Assembly: GCA_017550445.1 (NCBI GenBank) | Contig: JAFZOV010000079.1 | Span: 1-5,275 of the forward strand | Direction of reading: 5' to 3' | DNA: 5,275 nucleotides | Source: Fibrobacter sp. | Lineage (GTDB): Bacteria; Fibrobacterota; Fibrobacteria; Fibrobacterales; Fibrobacteraceae | In this document: one piece after another, positions 1 through 5,275 of the stretch | Layout: each line of letters begins with the position of its first letter | Position numbering within the stretch: the first letter of the stretch is position 1 | The notes under the pieces: model-generated | Told to the model about the DNA's origin: nothing | The model's input: the letters and a program-made list of their open reading frames with translations, nothing else | The model's database searches: none | Translations under genes and position numbers: made by a program

Positions 1-1962
1 ACTGAAAATGTGGAATATGTAGCCGAATACGATAGTACACTTCGGAGTTACACGATAACGTTTAAGAATGGCTCAGAAGAATTGCTGGCATCTGATGTAG
101 ATTATGGGACTACTCCCATCTATGAAGGAAATCTTCCGACAAAGGTTTCTACAGATCAATACACATATACGTTTAAGGGTTGGTCTCCTGCGATTACGTC
201 TGTCACGAGGGTCGCAACATACACCGCAATATTTGACAGTGTCATAAACAAGTATGTGATCATGTTTATGAACGGGAATACGGAATTGCAAAGTGGCGAG
301 GTCGCCTATGGAGAAGTACCGACTCCGCCGACGGTCACATTGCCAGAAAATACGGCGCAATACACCTACAGTTTCGGTGGTTGGGACAAAGAAGTTGTTG
401 CCGTAACAGGAACTGCTACTTATACTGCAATTGTCAACCGCGCTTTAAATAAATACGAAGTCGCATTCAAAGATTTCGATGGAACCATTTTGAAGAATGC
501 GGTGGATTATGATTACGGAACATCTGCCGATGATATAGAAAAGCCTTCTACTCCAACACGAGACAATACGGCACAATATACTTATGCATTTAAGGGATGG
601 AATCCTGCAATAACCGAAGTGACGGGAAATACGGAATATGTTGCCGAATATGATAGCACTATTCGCAGCTACACGATTGCGTTTGTGAGCGGCTCTAATG
701 AATTGCAATCTGGCGAAGTTGAGTATGGCGTGACGCCTTCTTATAAGGGCTATGTTCCTACAAAGGCTTCTTCCGCTCAATACACGTATACATTTAAGGG
801 ATGGACACCTGCCATTACATCTGCTACAAGGTCCGCAACTTATACGGCAGAGTTTGATAGTGTCGTGAATAAATATGTAATTACATTCATGGATGGAGAA
901 ACAGAGTTGCAAAGTAGTGAGGTTGCGTATGGAGTAGTACCGACTGCTCCTGAGATAACGCTACCAGAAAATACTGCACAGTGCACCTATAGTTTTGGCG
1001 GCTGGAATAAGAAAGTCGTCACGGTAACAGGCGCGGCGACTTATACAGCGGTCATCAATTGCGTTGAAAATAAATACAGTGTTACATTTAAGAATTATAA
1101 TGGGACAGTCCTGAAAAGCTCTATATCGTATACTTATGGAACATCTGCGTCTGACATTTCGAAGCCTTCTAATCCTACGCGGACGAGTACGGCGCAATTC
1201 GCATATTCGTTCAAGGATTGGAACCCGACGGTTTCGGATGTAACGGAAGATGTTATTTATGTCGCTGAATATGATAGCACGGTCCGTAGCTATACGATTT
1301 CTTTTGCGAACGGCTCCGTAACTCTGCAGTCGGATGTGCTGGAATATGGTTCTATGCCTTCTTATGAAGGGGATGTCCCGACAAGGGCTGCTTCGGCTAA
1401 ATACACTTATACATTTGCAAACTGGAACCCGACGATTTCGTCTGTTACTGGGGTGGTAACGTATAAGGCGGTCTTCGATTCTACAAAGATTGTTGTTAGC
1501 TCAAGTAGTGTGACGGAGTCTTCTAGTTCTGTAAAGCAGAGTAGCAGTTCTGAGTCTTCTTCAAGTTCTAGCAGTACGGCTGTATCGTCTAGTTCTAAAA
1601 CCGAAAGCAGTAGCTCTGTTGCTCGCTTGAGCTCTAGCAGCAAAATTGTGTCTTCTAGCTCTACAATTCGTAGCAGTAGTTCTGTGATGAGTTCTAGCAG
1701 TGCGGCTAAGTCGTCAAGTTCTAAGGGGAATGTTCCTATCGCTATGCAAAACGAAATTCCGCATTTCAGCGTGTCTGTTGGTTTCCGCAATTTGCAAATT
1801 GCTGGAGCGAAGGTTGGTTCAGCCTATGTTCTGCTCGATTTGCAAGGTCGAGTACTACAAAAAGGCCGTGTGGAATCTGCAAACTTCAATATAGCGGTTC
1901 CACAATCCGGTAGCTACCTTGTGCGAATCAACAAACAGACGAAACGAGTTGATGTGAAGTAA
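1..1962 (+). CDS. Large surface/secreted InlB B-repeat (Flg_new-like) protein with Ser-rich linker and T9SS-like C-terminal domain, 5'-partial
   Basis: The frame is open from base 1 (Thr-Glu-Asn, then GTG at 10) to TAA at 1960-1962. The first residues match the end of a repeat module, so the true start lies upstream and the GTG at 10 is not a start. The visible 653 codons contain seven modules of 67-72 residues, each with a YxVxF strand, a YG turn, a YTYxFxxW core and a final TYTAxFDS-like strand. This pattern is typical of Listeria-Bacteroides (InlB B / Flg_new, PF09479) repeats. Then come a poly-Ser linker (1498-1722) and a C-terminal domain (about 1762-1959) with the LLDLQGRVLQKG and SGSYLVRI motifs seen in type IX secretion sorting domains. 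The inferred role is a cell-surface or secreted protein, perhaps for adhesion or binding. No catalytic domain is visible, although one could lie upstream. Codon use is more AT-rich and less biased than in galE. Family confidence is good; function is unknown. Confidence 0.88.
   Translation, partial: TENVEYVAEYDSTLRSYTITFKNGSEELLASDVDYGTTPIYEGNLPTKVSTDQYTYTFKGWSPAITSVTRVATYTAIFDSVINKYVIMFMNGNTELQSGEVAYGEVPTPPTVTLPENTAQYTYSFGGWDKEVVAVTGTATYTAIVNRALNKYEVAFKDFDGTILKNAVDYDYGTSADDIEKPSTPTRDNTAQYTYAFKGWNPAITEVTGNTEYVAEYDSTIRSYTIAFVSGSNELQSGEVEYGVTPSYKGYVPTKASSAQYTYTFKGWTPAITSATRSATYTAEFDSVVNKYVITFMDGETELQSSEVAYGVVPTAPEITLPENTAQCTYSFGGWNKKVVTVTGAATYTAVINCVENKYSVTFKNYNGTVLKSSISYTYGTSASDISKPSNPTRTSTAQFAYSFKDWNPTVSDVTEDVIYVAEYDSTVRSYTISFANGSVTLQSDVLEYGSMPSYEGDVPTRAASAKYTYTFANWNPTISSVTGVVTYKAVFDSTKIVVSSSSVTESSSSVKQSSSSESSSSSSSTAVSSSSKTESSSSVARLSSSSKIVSSSSTIRSSSSVMSSSSAAKSSSSKGNVPIAMQNEIPHFSVSVGFRNLQIAGAKVGSAYVLLDLQGRVLQKGRVESANFNIAVPQSGSYLVRINKQTKRVDVK
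37..1482 (+). repeat. Coding tandem repeats, ABCABCA higher-order array (621 bp super-period)
   Basis: Seven modules lie end to end: A1 37-240, B1 241-441, C1 442-657, A2 658-861, B2 862-1062, C2 1063-1278 and A3 1279-1482. A modules are 68 aa and begin T-[LIV]-R-S-Y-T-I. B modules are 67 aa, begin [VI]-NKYVI and carry TLPENTAQ. C modules are 72 aa, begin NKY-[ES]-V and carry YGTSA-D-I-KPS-PTR. A1 to A2 and A2 to A3 are both exactly 621 bp apart, so the unit that expanded was the A-B-C triplet. The copies differ at many synonymous and some non-synonymous sites, so the duplication is not recent. Bases 1-36 are the tail of another C module, so the array continues upstream of the window. Confidence 0.93.
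1498..1722 (+). other. Poly-serine linker region within the surface protein
   Basis: This 75-residue low-complexity stretch has eleven serine clusters, ten of four residues and one of seven, separated by short spacers such as VTE, VKQ, TAV, KTE, KIV and AAK. It joins the repeat array to the C-terminal sorting-type domain. Serine is written with a mixture of AGC, AGT, TCT, TCA and TCG, so the DNA is less repetitive than the protein. Such Ser-rich linkers are common in Fibrobacter extracellular proteins (family knowledge). A flexible and possibly glycosylated spacer is an inference. Confidence 0.85.
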
Positions 1963-1998
1963 ATCAAAAAACGTCCGCAAATTGCGGACATTTTTGAT
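1963..1998. terminator. Bidirectional intrinsic terminator between convergent genes
   Basis: The sequence GTCCGCA (1973-1979) pairs with TGCGGAC (1983-1989) around a three-base loop. Outside this GC core, ATCAAAAA (1963-1970) is the exact reverse complement of TTTTTGAT (1991-1998). Each strand therefore reads as a GC stem followed by a T run, as expected of a rho-independent terminator working both ways. It starts directly after the stop codon of the repeat-protein gene and lies 24 bases beyond the stop of the minus-strand frame at 2022, so it can serve both convergent units. No convincing hairpin is seen immediately after the permease stop at 2363, so this may also be the end of the metal operon transcript. 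Confidence 0.85.
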
Positions 1999-2021
1999 AT
2001 TAAAAGAAATTTGTGGCTTGA

Positions 2022-2351
2022 TTATTTTTGTGCGCTTTTGGCTTCAAGTCTTGTCTTGAATTCGGCAATCTGTTCGGGAGACAGTTTCATGTCCTTCGCA
2101 ACGTCAAGGGCATCGTTATGCCCTACGGTTTTACCGTCAATAAAGCTTGATTCGCGAGCGGCTTGAATGTCTGTCATATTGCCAACCTCCAAATTGAAAA
2201 GTTCTTCTGCAAAATTAATCAATTTTACCGATTCCAGCAACCTCTGGAAGGTCTCGTTTTTCAAAATCTGCTCGGGAACCGGCTCCTCCCTGATGATTGC
2301 CTTGATGGCGCGGAGCCATTGAGCTGCGTCGGAGTTGTCGTTTTTAGTCTT
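2022..2351 (-). pseudogene. Start-less C-terminal remnant, probably of an Rpn/PD-(D/E)XK nuclease family transposase
   Basis: On the minus strand the frame is open from 2351 (after an in-frame TAA at 2352-2354) to TAA at 2022-2024, giving 110 codons. There is no ATG or GTG near its beginning. The only usual start is TTG at 2264, in the middle of the alignable part and without a well-placed Shine-Dalgarno. The translation begins KTKNDNSDAAQWLRAI, continues with an acidic helical stretch (ETFQRLLESVKLINFAEELF) and ends with a G-K-x-x-G-H helix followed by LSPEQIAEF. This order, with a WLxxI segment, helical middle and G-rich helix plus a short HTH-like end, resembles the C-terminal third of Rpn-type putative transposases, which are common in Fibrobacter. 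The N-terminal nuclease domain is absent and its place is taken by the permease 3' end, 11 bases away. Family assignment is by memory of the pattern and moderate. A small expressed 80-residue protein from TTG 2264 is a less likely alternative. Confidence 0.55.
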
Positions 2352-2362
2352 TTATAAATATA

Positions 2363-3817
2363 CTAAATTCTGCCACCAAATTCGAAACCGGCATCTTCAA
2401 TTGATTTTTTCAGAGCAACTTCGTCGATGTCATCATCGTCGTGCCATTCGACGCGGAGTTCCTTGTTAGCGACATTCGCTTCGGCAGAGACAACGCCATC
2501 TAAAAGCATGGTCGCTTTTTCGACGCAGGCCTTGCAATGGCTGCAGTTCATACCGACAACCCTGTAAGTTTTAGTCACATGTTCCGCATGTTCATGGCAA
2601 TGGCAGGATTCCCCATGCTCATGGTCATGATGTTCATGACATTCGCAAGCATCTCCATCTTCGCAGCAGCAACCATGTTCACCGCAACCACATTCTCCAC
2701 AGCCGCAGTGGCCAGCCTTACGAGTCACCACCGTATAGAGAATCAGAACGGCAAGCAGCCCCGCGCAAATGTAGTCAAACACACCCAGCGCACCGTGACC
2801 GTGGCATTCGGCCGAAGCATGCGGCAACATGGATGACAAGAAGGAATCCATGAAGAACGTGTCGACAATAAAGCCAAAGAACATGGCGCCCAGTGCAATC
2901 GAGGTAAGGTAGGCAAACAAGGTACGCTTGCCGAAAGCCTTGCCCACCACGAGCATACTCGCAATACTTGTAGCAGGACCAGCCATCAACAGCACCAAGG
3001 CCGCACCCGGCGTAATGCCTTTTTCTACAAGGGCCAAAGCCAGCGGAATAGAGCCCGTCGCGCAAGTGTACATGGGCATGGCAAGCACCAGCACCACCAA
3101 CATGCAAAGCACCGGATATTCATGCAAGAACAAGAAGAAATCATCGGGCACAAAGGCGGCAATTAAGGCGCCGAGCAACAAGCCTATCGTAAGCCACTTG
3201 CTCACGTTTCCCACCATGTCCACAAAACCATATTCAAGCGTCGCCAGAATCTTCTGGGCAAAAGACTTATTCTCACGCTCGTTATGATCATCTTGGTCGC
3301 CACAACTGCAGCCACAATGATCTTCGCCGCATTCGCAATGTTCGTGATGTTCATGTTCTTCACCGACAACGGCCACGCCTGTATCGCCTTCGTTCTTCGT
3401 CACCGCATTCGTAAACACGCCGCCAAGCATCGCCGTCACAAAAGCCGCAATCGGACGCAGAATCGCAAACGGGCCGCCCAGCAACGAATAAGTCGCCAAG
3501 ATAGAATCCACACCTGTCGCAGGTGTCGAAATCAAGAAGCTCACGCTCGCGCCTTTGCTTGCTCCTTCACGCCTAAGCGCAATCGAAGTCGGAATCACGC
3601 CGCAGCTACAAATCGGGAGCGGAACCCCGAACAAGGCCGCCCACAGCACCGACTTGAAATTTGGCTTTGCAATTTTCGGAATATAAAAATGGTTCGGCAC
3701 CCACACATGGAGAATTCCTGCCAACAAAAAACCGAGCAGCAGGAACGGCGCCATCTCTGAAAACAGCGTCACGAATTGCCAAAAGAACTTTCCAAAAATT
3801 TCTGTAACAGCAGACAT
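2363..3817 (-). CDS. SO_0444-type heavy-metal (Cu/Zn) efflux permease with C-terminal HMA domain
   Basis: This 484-residue inner-membrane protein is of the DUF318/ArsP_1-like permease family (PF03773). Two related membrane halves are visible. The first (about 10-140) carries GVPLPICSCGVIPTS (64-78) and STPATGVDS (98-105). The second (about 205-325) carries CATGSIPLA (252-260) and AGPATS (279-284). A His/Cys-rich loop (153-177) separates the halves, and a second, denser one (369-413) follows a last membrane segment near 345-365. Residues 417-480 form an HMA metallochaperone-like domain with GMNCSHC (Cys425, Cys428) and an extra Cys431. The predicted role is export of divalent or monovalent soft metals, with the loops and HMA collecting metal in the cytosol. 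The ATG at 3815-3817 shares one base with the sensor stop codon, which suggests translational coupling. Metal identity (Zn, Cd or Cu) is not fixed by sequence. Organoarsenical export by ArsP is less likely because ArsP usually lacks HMA and His-rich loops. Confidence 0.9.
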   Translation of the reverse strand: MSAVTEIFGKFFWQFVTLFSEMAPFLLLGFLLAGILHVWVPNHFYIPKIAKPNFKSVLWAALFGVPLPICSCGVIPTSIALRREGASKGASVSFLISTPATGVDSILATYSLLGGPFAILRPIAAFVTAMLGGVFTNAVTKNEGDTGVAVVGEEHEHHEHCECGEDHCGCSCGDQDDHNERENKSFAQKILATLEYGFVDMVGNVSKWLTIGLLLGALIAAFVPDDFFLFLHEYPVLCMLVVLVLAMPMYTCATGSIPLALALVEKGITPGAALVLLMAGPATSIASMLVVGKAFGKRTLFAYLTSIALGAMFFGFIVDTFFMDSFLSSMLPHASAECHGHGALGVFDYICAGLLAVLILYTVVTRKAGHCGCGECGCGEHGCCCEDGDACECHEHHDHEHGESCHCHEHAEHVTKTYRVVGMNCSHCKACVEKATMLLDGVVSAEANVANKELRVEWHDDDDIDEVALKKSIEDAGFEFGGRI

Positions 3818-4149
3818 TATTTACCCTTCTTATGCAGAATGTGGGTCAAACCCGTATTGAAAATCAAACCGATATGGTCATCATCGAGCGAATAGAACAT
3901 CTTGCGACCTTCGCGGCGCGGCTTCACCAGGTTCGCCGTACGCAAGATTCGCAGCTGGTGACTCACCACCGACTGTTCCAGATTCAATTTTTCGGCAATG
4001 TCATTCACCGAAACTTCGCCCGAAAGCAACAAATGGATAATGCGGATACGCGTGGTATCGCCAAAGAACTTGAAGAATTCCGACAGTTCAAAAAGAACAT
4101 CCATCGAAACATCACTTTTCGCATTTTTAACATATGAACAAGTATTCAT
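3817..4149 (-). CDS. ArsR/SmtB-family metal-sensing repressor, CzrA/SmtB-like alpha5 site
   Basis: This cytosolic dimeric winged-helix repressor has 110 residues from ATG 4149, typical of the family. FFGDTTRIRI (28-37) is the family signature. The recognition helix-turn-helix spans about 48-70 (VNDIAEKLNLEQSVVSHQL), and the wing is KPRREGRKMFYSL. Asp90, His92, His103 and His106 reproduce the alpha5 D-x-H / +11 His / +14 His-or-Glu spacing of CzrA and SmtB, which bind Zn(II) or Co(II). The alpha3N CxC motif of CadC/ArsR types is replaced by Ser47-Val-Asn49, so that site is absent, although an N-terminal Cys4 remains. It is first in an operon with the metal permease. The start is uncertain: ATG 4149 lies at the predicted transcription start and inside the operator. 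An internal ATG at 4104 (95 residues, starting just before the first core helix) would leave a 45-base leader. An upstream ATG at 4209 precedes the promoter and is unlikely. Confidence 0.9.
   Translation of the reverse strand: MNTCSYVKNAKSDVSMDVLFELSEFFKFFGDTTRIRIIHLLLSGEVSVNDIAEKLNLEQSVVSHQLRILRTANLVKPRREGRKMFYSLDDDHIGLIFNTGLTHILHKKGK
3824..3830 (-). promoter_or_regulatory. Ribosome binding site of the permease inside the sensor gene
   Basis: On the minus strand AGAAGGG sits six bases before the permease ATG (3817-3815) and is part of the last codons of the repressor (Lys-Lys-Gly). Together with the TAATG stop/start overlap it supports coupled translation of sensor and exporter, and it fixes the permease start. 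Confidence 0.7.
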
Positions 4150-4151
4150 AT
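4132..4151. promoter_or_regulatory. Putative ArsR/SmtB-family operator (inverted repeat)
   Basis: ATATGAA (4132-4138) and TTCATAT (4145-4151) are perfect inverted copies separated by six bases, and eight of ten positions match across the dyad. The TGAA-N6-TTCA core is the half-site arrangement described for SmtB/CzrA-type repressors (family knowledge). It lies at the predicted transcription start of the sensor-permease operon, just downstream of the -10 box, where a bound repressor would block initiation. A second, partial TTTCATATA half-site (4152-4160) runs next to it into the -10 box. That autorepression is relieved by metal is inferred. Confidence 0.72.
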
Positions 4152-4156
4152 TTTCA

Positions 4157-4185
4157 TATATACATTTTTCAGAGAACTTTGTCAA
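4157..4185 (-). promoter_or_regulatory. Sigma70-type promoter of the sensor-permease operon
   Basis: On the minus strand a perfect -35 box TTGACA (4185-4180) is followed after exactly 17 bases by TATATA (4162-4157), preceded directly by TG. The predicted transcription start is about seven bases further, near 4150-4149. This coincides with the ATG at 4149, so the message would be leaderless if that ATG is used or would have a leader of about 45 bases if ATG 4104 is used. Confidence 0.75.
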
Positions 4186-4265
4186 GATACACCCCATTTT
4201 TTGGTTCACTTTTTATCAAAATGGCGCCCAAGCACCCCCTTTTTTGTATTTTTAGTCCAAAAATT

Positions 4266-4269
4266 GAGG
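4266..4269 (+). promoter_or_regulatory. Shine-Dalgarno of galE
   Basis: GAGG lies seven bases before ATG 4277 and fixes the galE start. No convincing -35/-10 pair for galE was found in the 127-base gap between the divergent genes. A T-rich TGTATTTT stretch at 4245-4252 is the only weak -10 candidate. Confidence 0.75.
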
Positions 4270-4276
4270 TTTTTAA

Positions 4277-5275
4277 ATGAAAATTGCAGTGATCGGTGGC
4301 GCAGGTTATATTGGCAGCCACACTATTATTGAATTGTACAAGGCCGGCCATTCCGTTATCGCCGTCGACAACCTGGTGAACTCCTGCGACGAATCGCTTC
4401 GCAGAGTCGCTGAAATCGTCGGGCAAGAAATTCCCTTTATCAAGGCTGACGCCCGCGATGCCGCCGCCATGGACAAGATTTTCAAGGAAAACCATTTTGA
4501 CGCCTGCATCCACTTTGCGGGCCTCAAGGCCGTCGGCGAATCGGTCGCCAAGCCGCTGGAATACTACGAAAACAACATGAACGCAACCTTCGTGTTGCTG
4601 AACGCCATGCGCAACAACGGCTGCAAGAACTTCATCTTCTCGTCTTCGGCAACCGTGTACGGCAACCCCGCCGAAATTCCCATTACCGAGAACTGCCCGA
4701 AAGGCGCCATCACCAACCCCTACGGACAGACAAAGTCCATGCTGGAACAGGTGCTCATCGATGTACAGAAAGCCGATCCCGAATGGAACGTGGTACTGCT
4801 CCGCTACTTTAACCCGATCGGCGCGCACCCGAGCGGCAAAATCGGCGAAGACCCGAGCGGTATTCCGAACAACTTAATGCCATACATTACGCAGACCGCC
4901 GTCGGCATCCGCAAGGAACTGGGCGTATTCGGCAACGACTACGACACCCCCGATGGCACCGGCGTGCGCGACTATATTCACGTTTGCGACCTCGCCGCAG
5001 GCCACGTGAGCGCCCTCAAGGCCATCGAAAACAAGTGCGGCCTCGCCATCTACAACCTGGGTACAGGCCATGGCTACTCCGTACTCGACGTGGTACACGC
5101 TTTTGAAAAAGTGAACGGACTCAAGGTGCCTTACAGCATCAAGCCCCGCCGCGCAGGCGACATCGCCACCTGCTACTGCAACCCCGAAAAGGCATACAAG
5201 GAACTCGGCTGGAAGGCGCAGTTCGGCATCGAAGAAATGTGCCGCGACGCCTGGAACTGGCAGAAGAACAACCCC
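4277..5275 (+). CDS. galE: UDP-glucose 4-epimerase GalE, 3'-partial, Cys gatekeeper
   Basis: This is a cytosolic NAD-dependent short-chain dehydrogenase/reductase of the extended type that interconverts UDP-galactose and UDP-glucose (Leloir pathway, supply of galactose units for surface polysaccharide). The frame runs 333 codons to the last base without a stop. E. coli-type GalE ends a few residues after the matching WQxxNP segment, so about five residues are missing. GGAGYIG (7-13) is the NAD-binding glycine motif. Ser124, Tyr149 and Lys153 are the catalytic residues, at the same numbers as in E. coli. RYFNP (176-180), Asn199, Arg292 and Asp295 are substrate-binding positions. With no gaps against the E. 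coli enzyme as remembered, residue 299 is Cys instead of Tyr, as in enzymes that also accept UDP-GlcNAc/UDP-GalNAc. Codons are strongly biased to GCC, AAC, AAG and CTC, suggesting high expression. It is divergent from the metal operon with no functional link visible. Confidence 0.95.
   Translation, partial: MKIAVIGGAGYIGSHTIIELYKAGHSVIAVDNLVNSCDESLRRVAEIVGQEIPFIKADARDAAAMDKIFKENHFDACIHFAGLKAVGESVAKPLEYYENNMNATFVLLNAMRNNGCKNFIFSSSATVYGNPAEIPITENCPKGAITNPYGQTKSMLEQVLIDVQKADPEWNVVLLRYFNPIGAHPSGKIGEDPSGIPNNLMPYITQTAVGIRKELGVFGNDYDTPDGTGVRDYIHVCDLAAGHVSALKAIENKCGLAIYNLGTGHGYSVLDVVHAFEKVNGLKVPYSIKPRRAGDIATCYCNPEKAYKELGWKAQFGIEEMCRDAWNWQKNNP

Noticed and set aside
37..1482. CRISPR-like or non-coding repeat array
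   Set aside because: The repeats are 201-216 bp coding modules in one open frame with diverged DNA. There are no short identical repeats with unique spacers.
1407..1790. Leu/Glu-rich minus-strand open frame
   Set aside because: It is the antisense reading of the poly-Ser linker (AGC/TCT codons give Leu/Glu-rich peptide), so it is an artefact.
2163..2357. Plus-strand 64-codon open frame
   Set aside because: It is antisense to the better supported minus-strand remnant and shows no recognisable features.
3284..3760. Long plus-strand open frame (and similar ones at 2537-2836 and 2928-3287) opposite the permease
   Set aside because: They are antisense shadows of a clearly recognisable permease. 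Their low-complexity, His/Arg-rich or Met/Thr-rich translations show no family features.
4147..4209. Upstream ATG at 4209 as start of the repressor
   Set aside because: It lies upstream of the -35 box of the likely promoter, and the extra 20 residues do not resemble ArsR-family N-termini.
4210..4276. Terminator or riboswitch upstream of galE
   Set aside because: The GGCGCC and C5T6 stretches look suggestive but do not form a convincing stem followed by a T run, and no riboswitch core is recognisable in the short gap.
4169..4828. 219-codon minus-strand open frame
   Set aside because: It lies antisense to the unambiguous galE and runs through the operon promoter. Its composition reflects the GCC/GGC bias of galE on the other strand.

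Overview
The window most resembles Fibrobacter (phylum Fibrobacterota, Fibrobacter succinogenes-like). The reasons are a large exported repeat protein with poly-serine linkers and a type IX secretion-like C-terminal domain, a GCC/AAC/AAG/CTC-rich codon bias in the housekeeping gene, and moderate GC content. This assignment is inferred from style, not from a database match.

Layout. Positions 1-1962 (+) hold the 3' part of a very long surface protein gene. It consists of tandem InlB B-repeat/Flg_new-type modules in an A-B-C-A-B-C-A order with an exact 621 bp super-period, then a 75-residue serine linker and a C-terminal sorting-type domain. A symmetric hairpin flanked by A and T tracts (1963-1998) can terminate transcription from both sides. 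On the minus strand, 2022-2351 is a start-less open frame that looks like the C-terminal remnant of an Rpn/PD-(D/E)XK-family transposase. Next is a minus-strand two-gene operon, read from 4149 down to 2363: an ArsR/SmtB-type metal sensor followed by an SO_0444-type heavy-metal permease fused to an HMA domain, joined by a one-base stop/start overlap. From 4277 (+), divergently transcribed, is galE, cut by the window end about five residues before its expected C-terminus.

How the genes work together. The sensor carries an intact CzrA/SmtB-like alpha5 metal site (D-x-H, then H and H at +11 and +14) and lacks the alpha3N CxC site. Its promoter (TTGACA-N17-TATATA) is followed at the predicted transcription start by an inverted repeat, ATATGAA-N6-TTCATAT, of the kind bound by this family. 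The simplest model is derepression by Zn(II) or a similar divalent metal, giving the sensor and an efflux permease with three separate metal-binding elements. Cu(I) is also possible for the HMA domain.

The repeat protein and galE appear functionally unrelated to the metal operon. GalE has all catalytic residues of the family but a Cys at the position of E. coli Tyr299, which predicts that it may also epimerise UDP-N-acetyl sugars. No wholly new system is evident. The best leads are the metal-sensing control region, the GalE gatekeeper residue and the higher-order repeat architecture.
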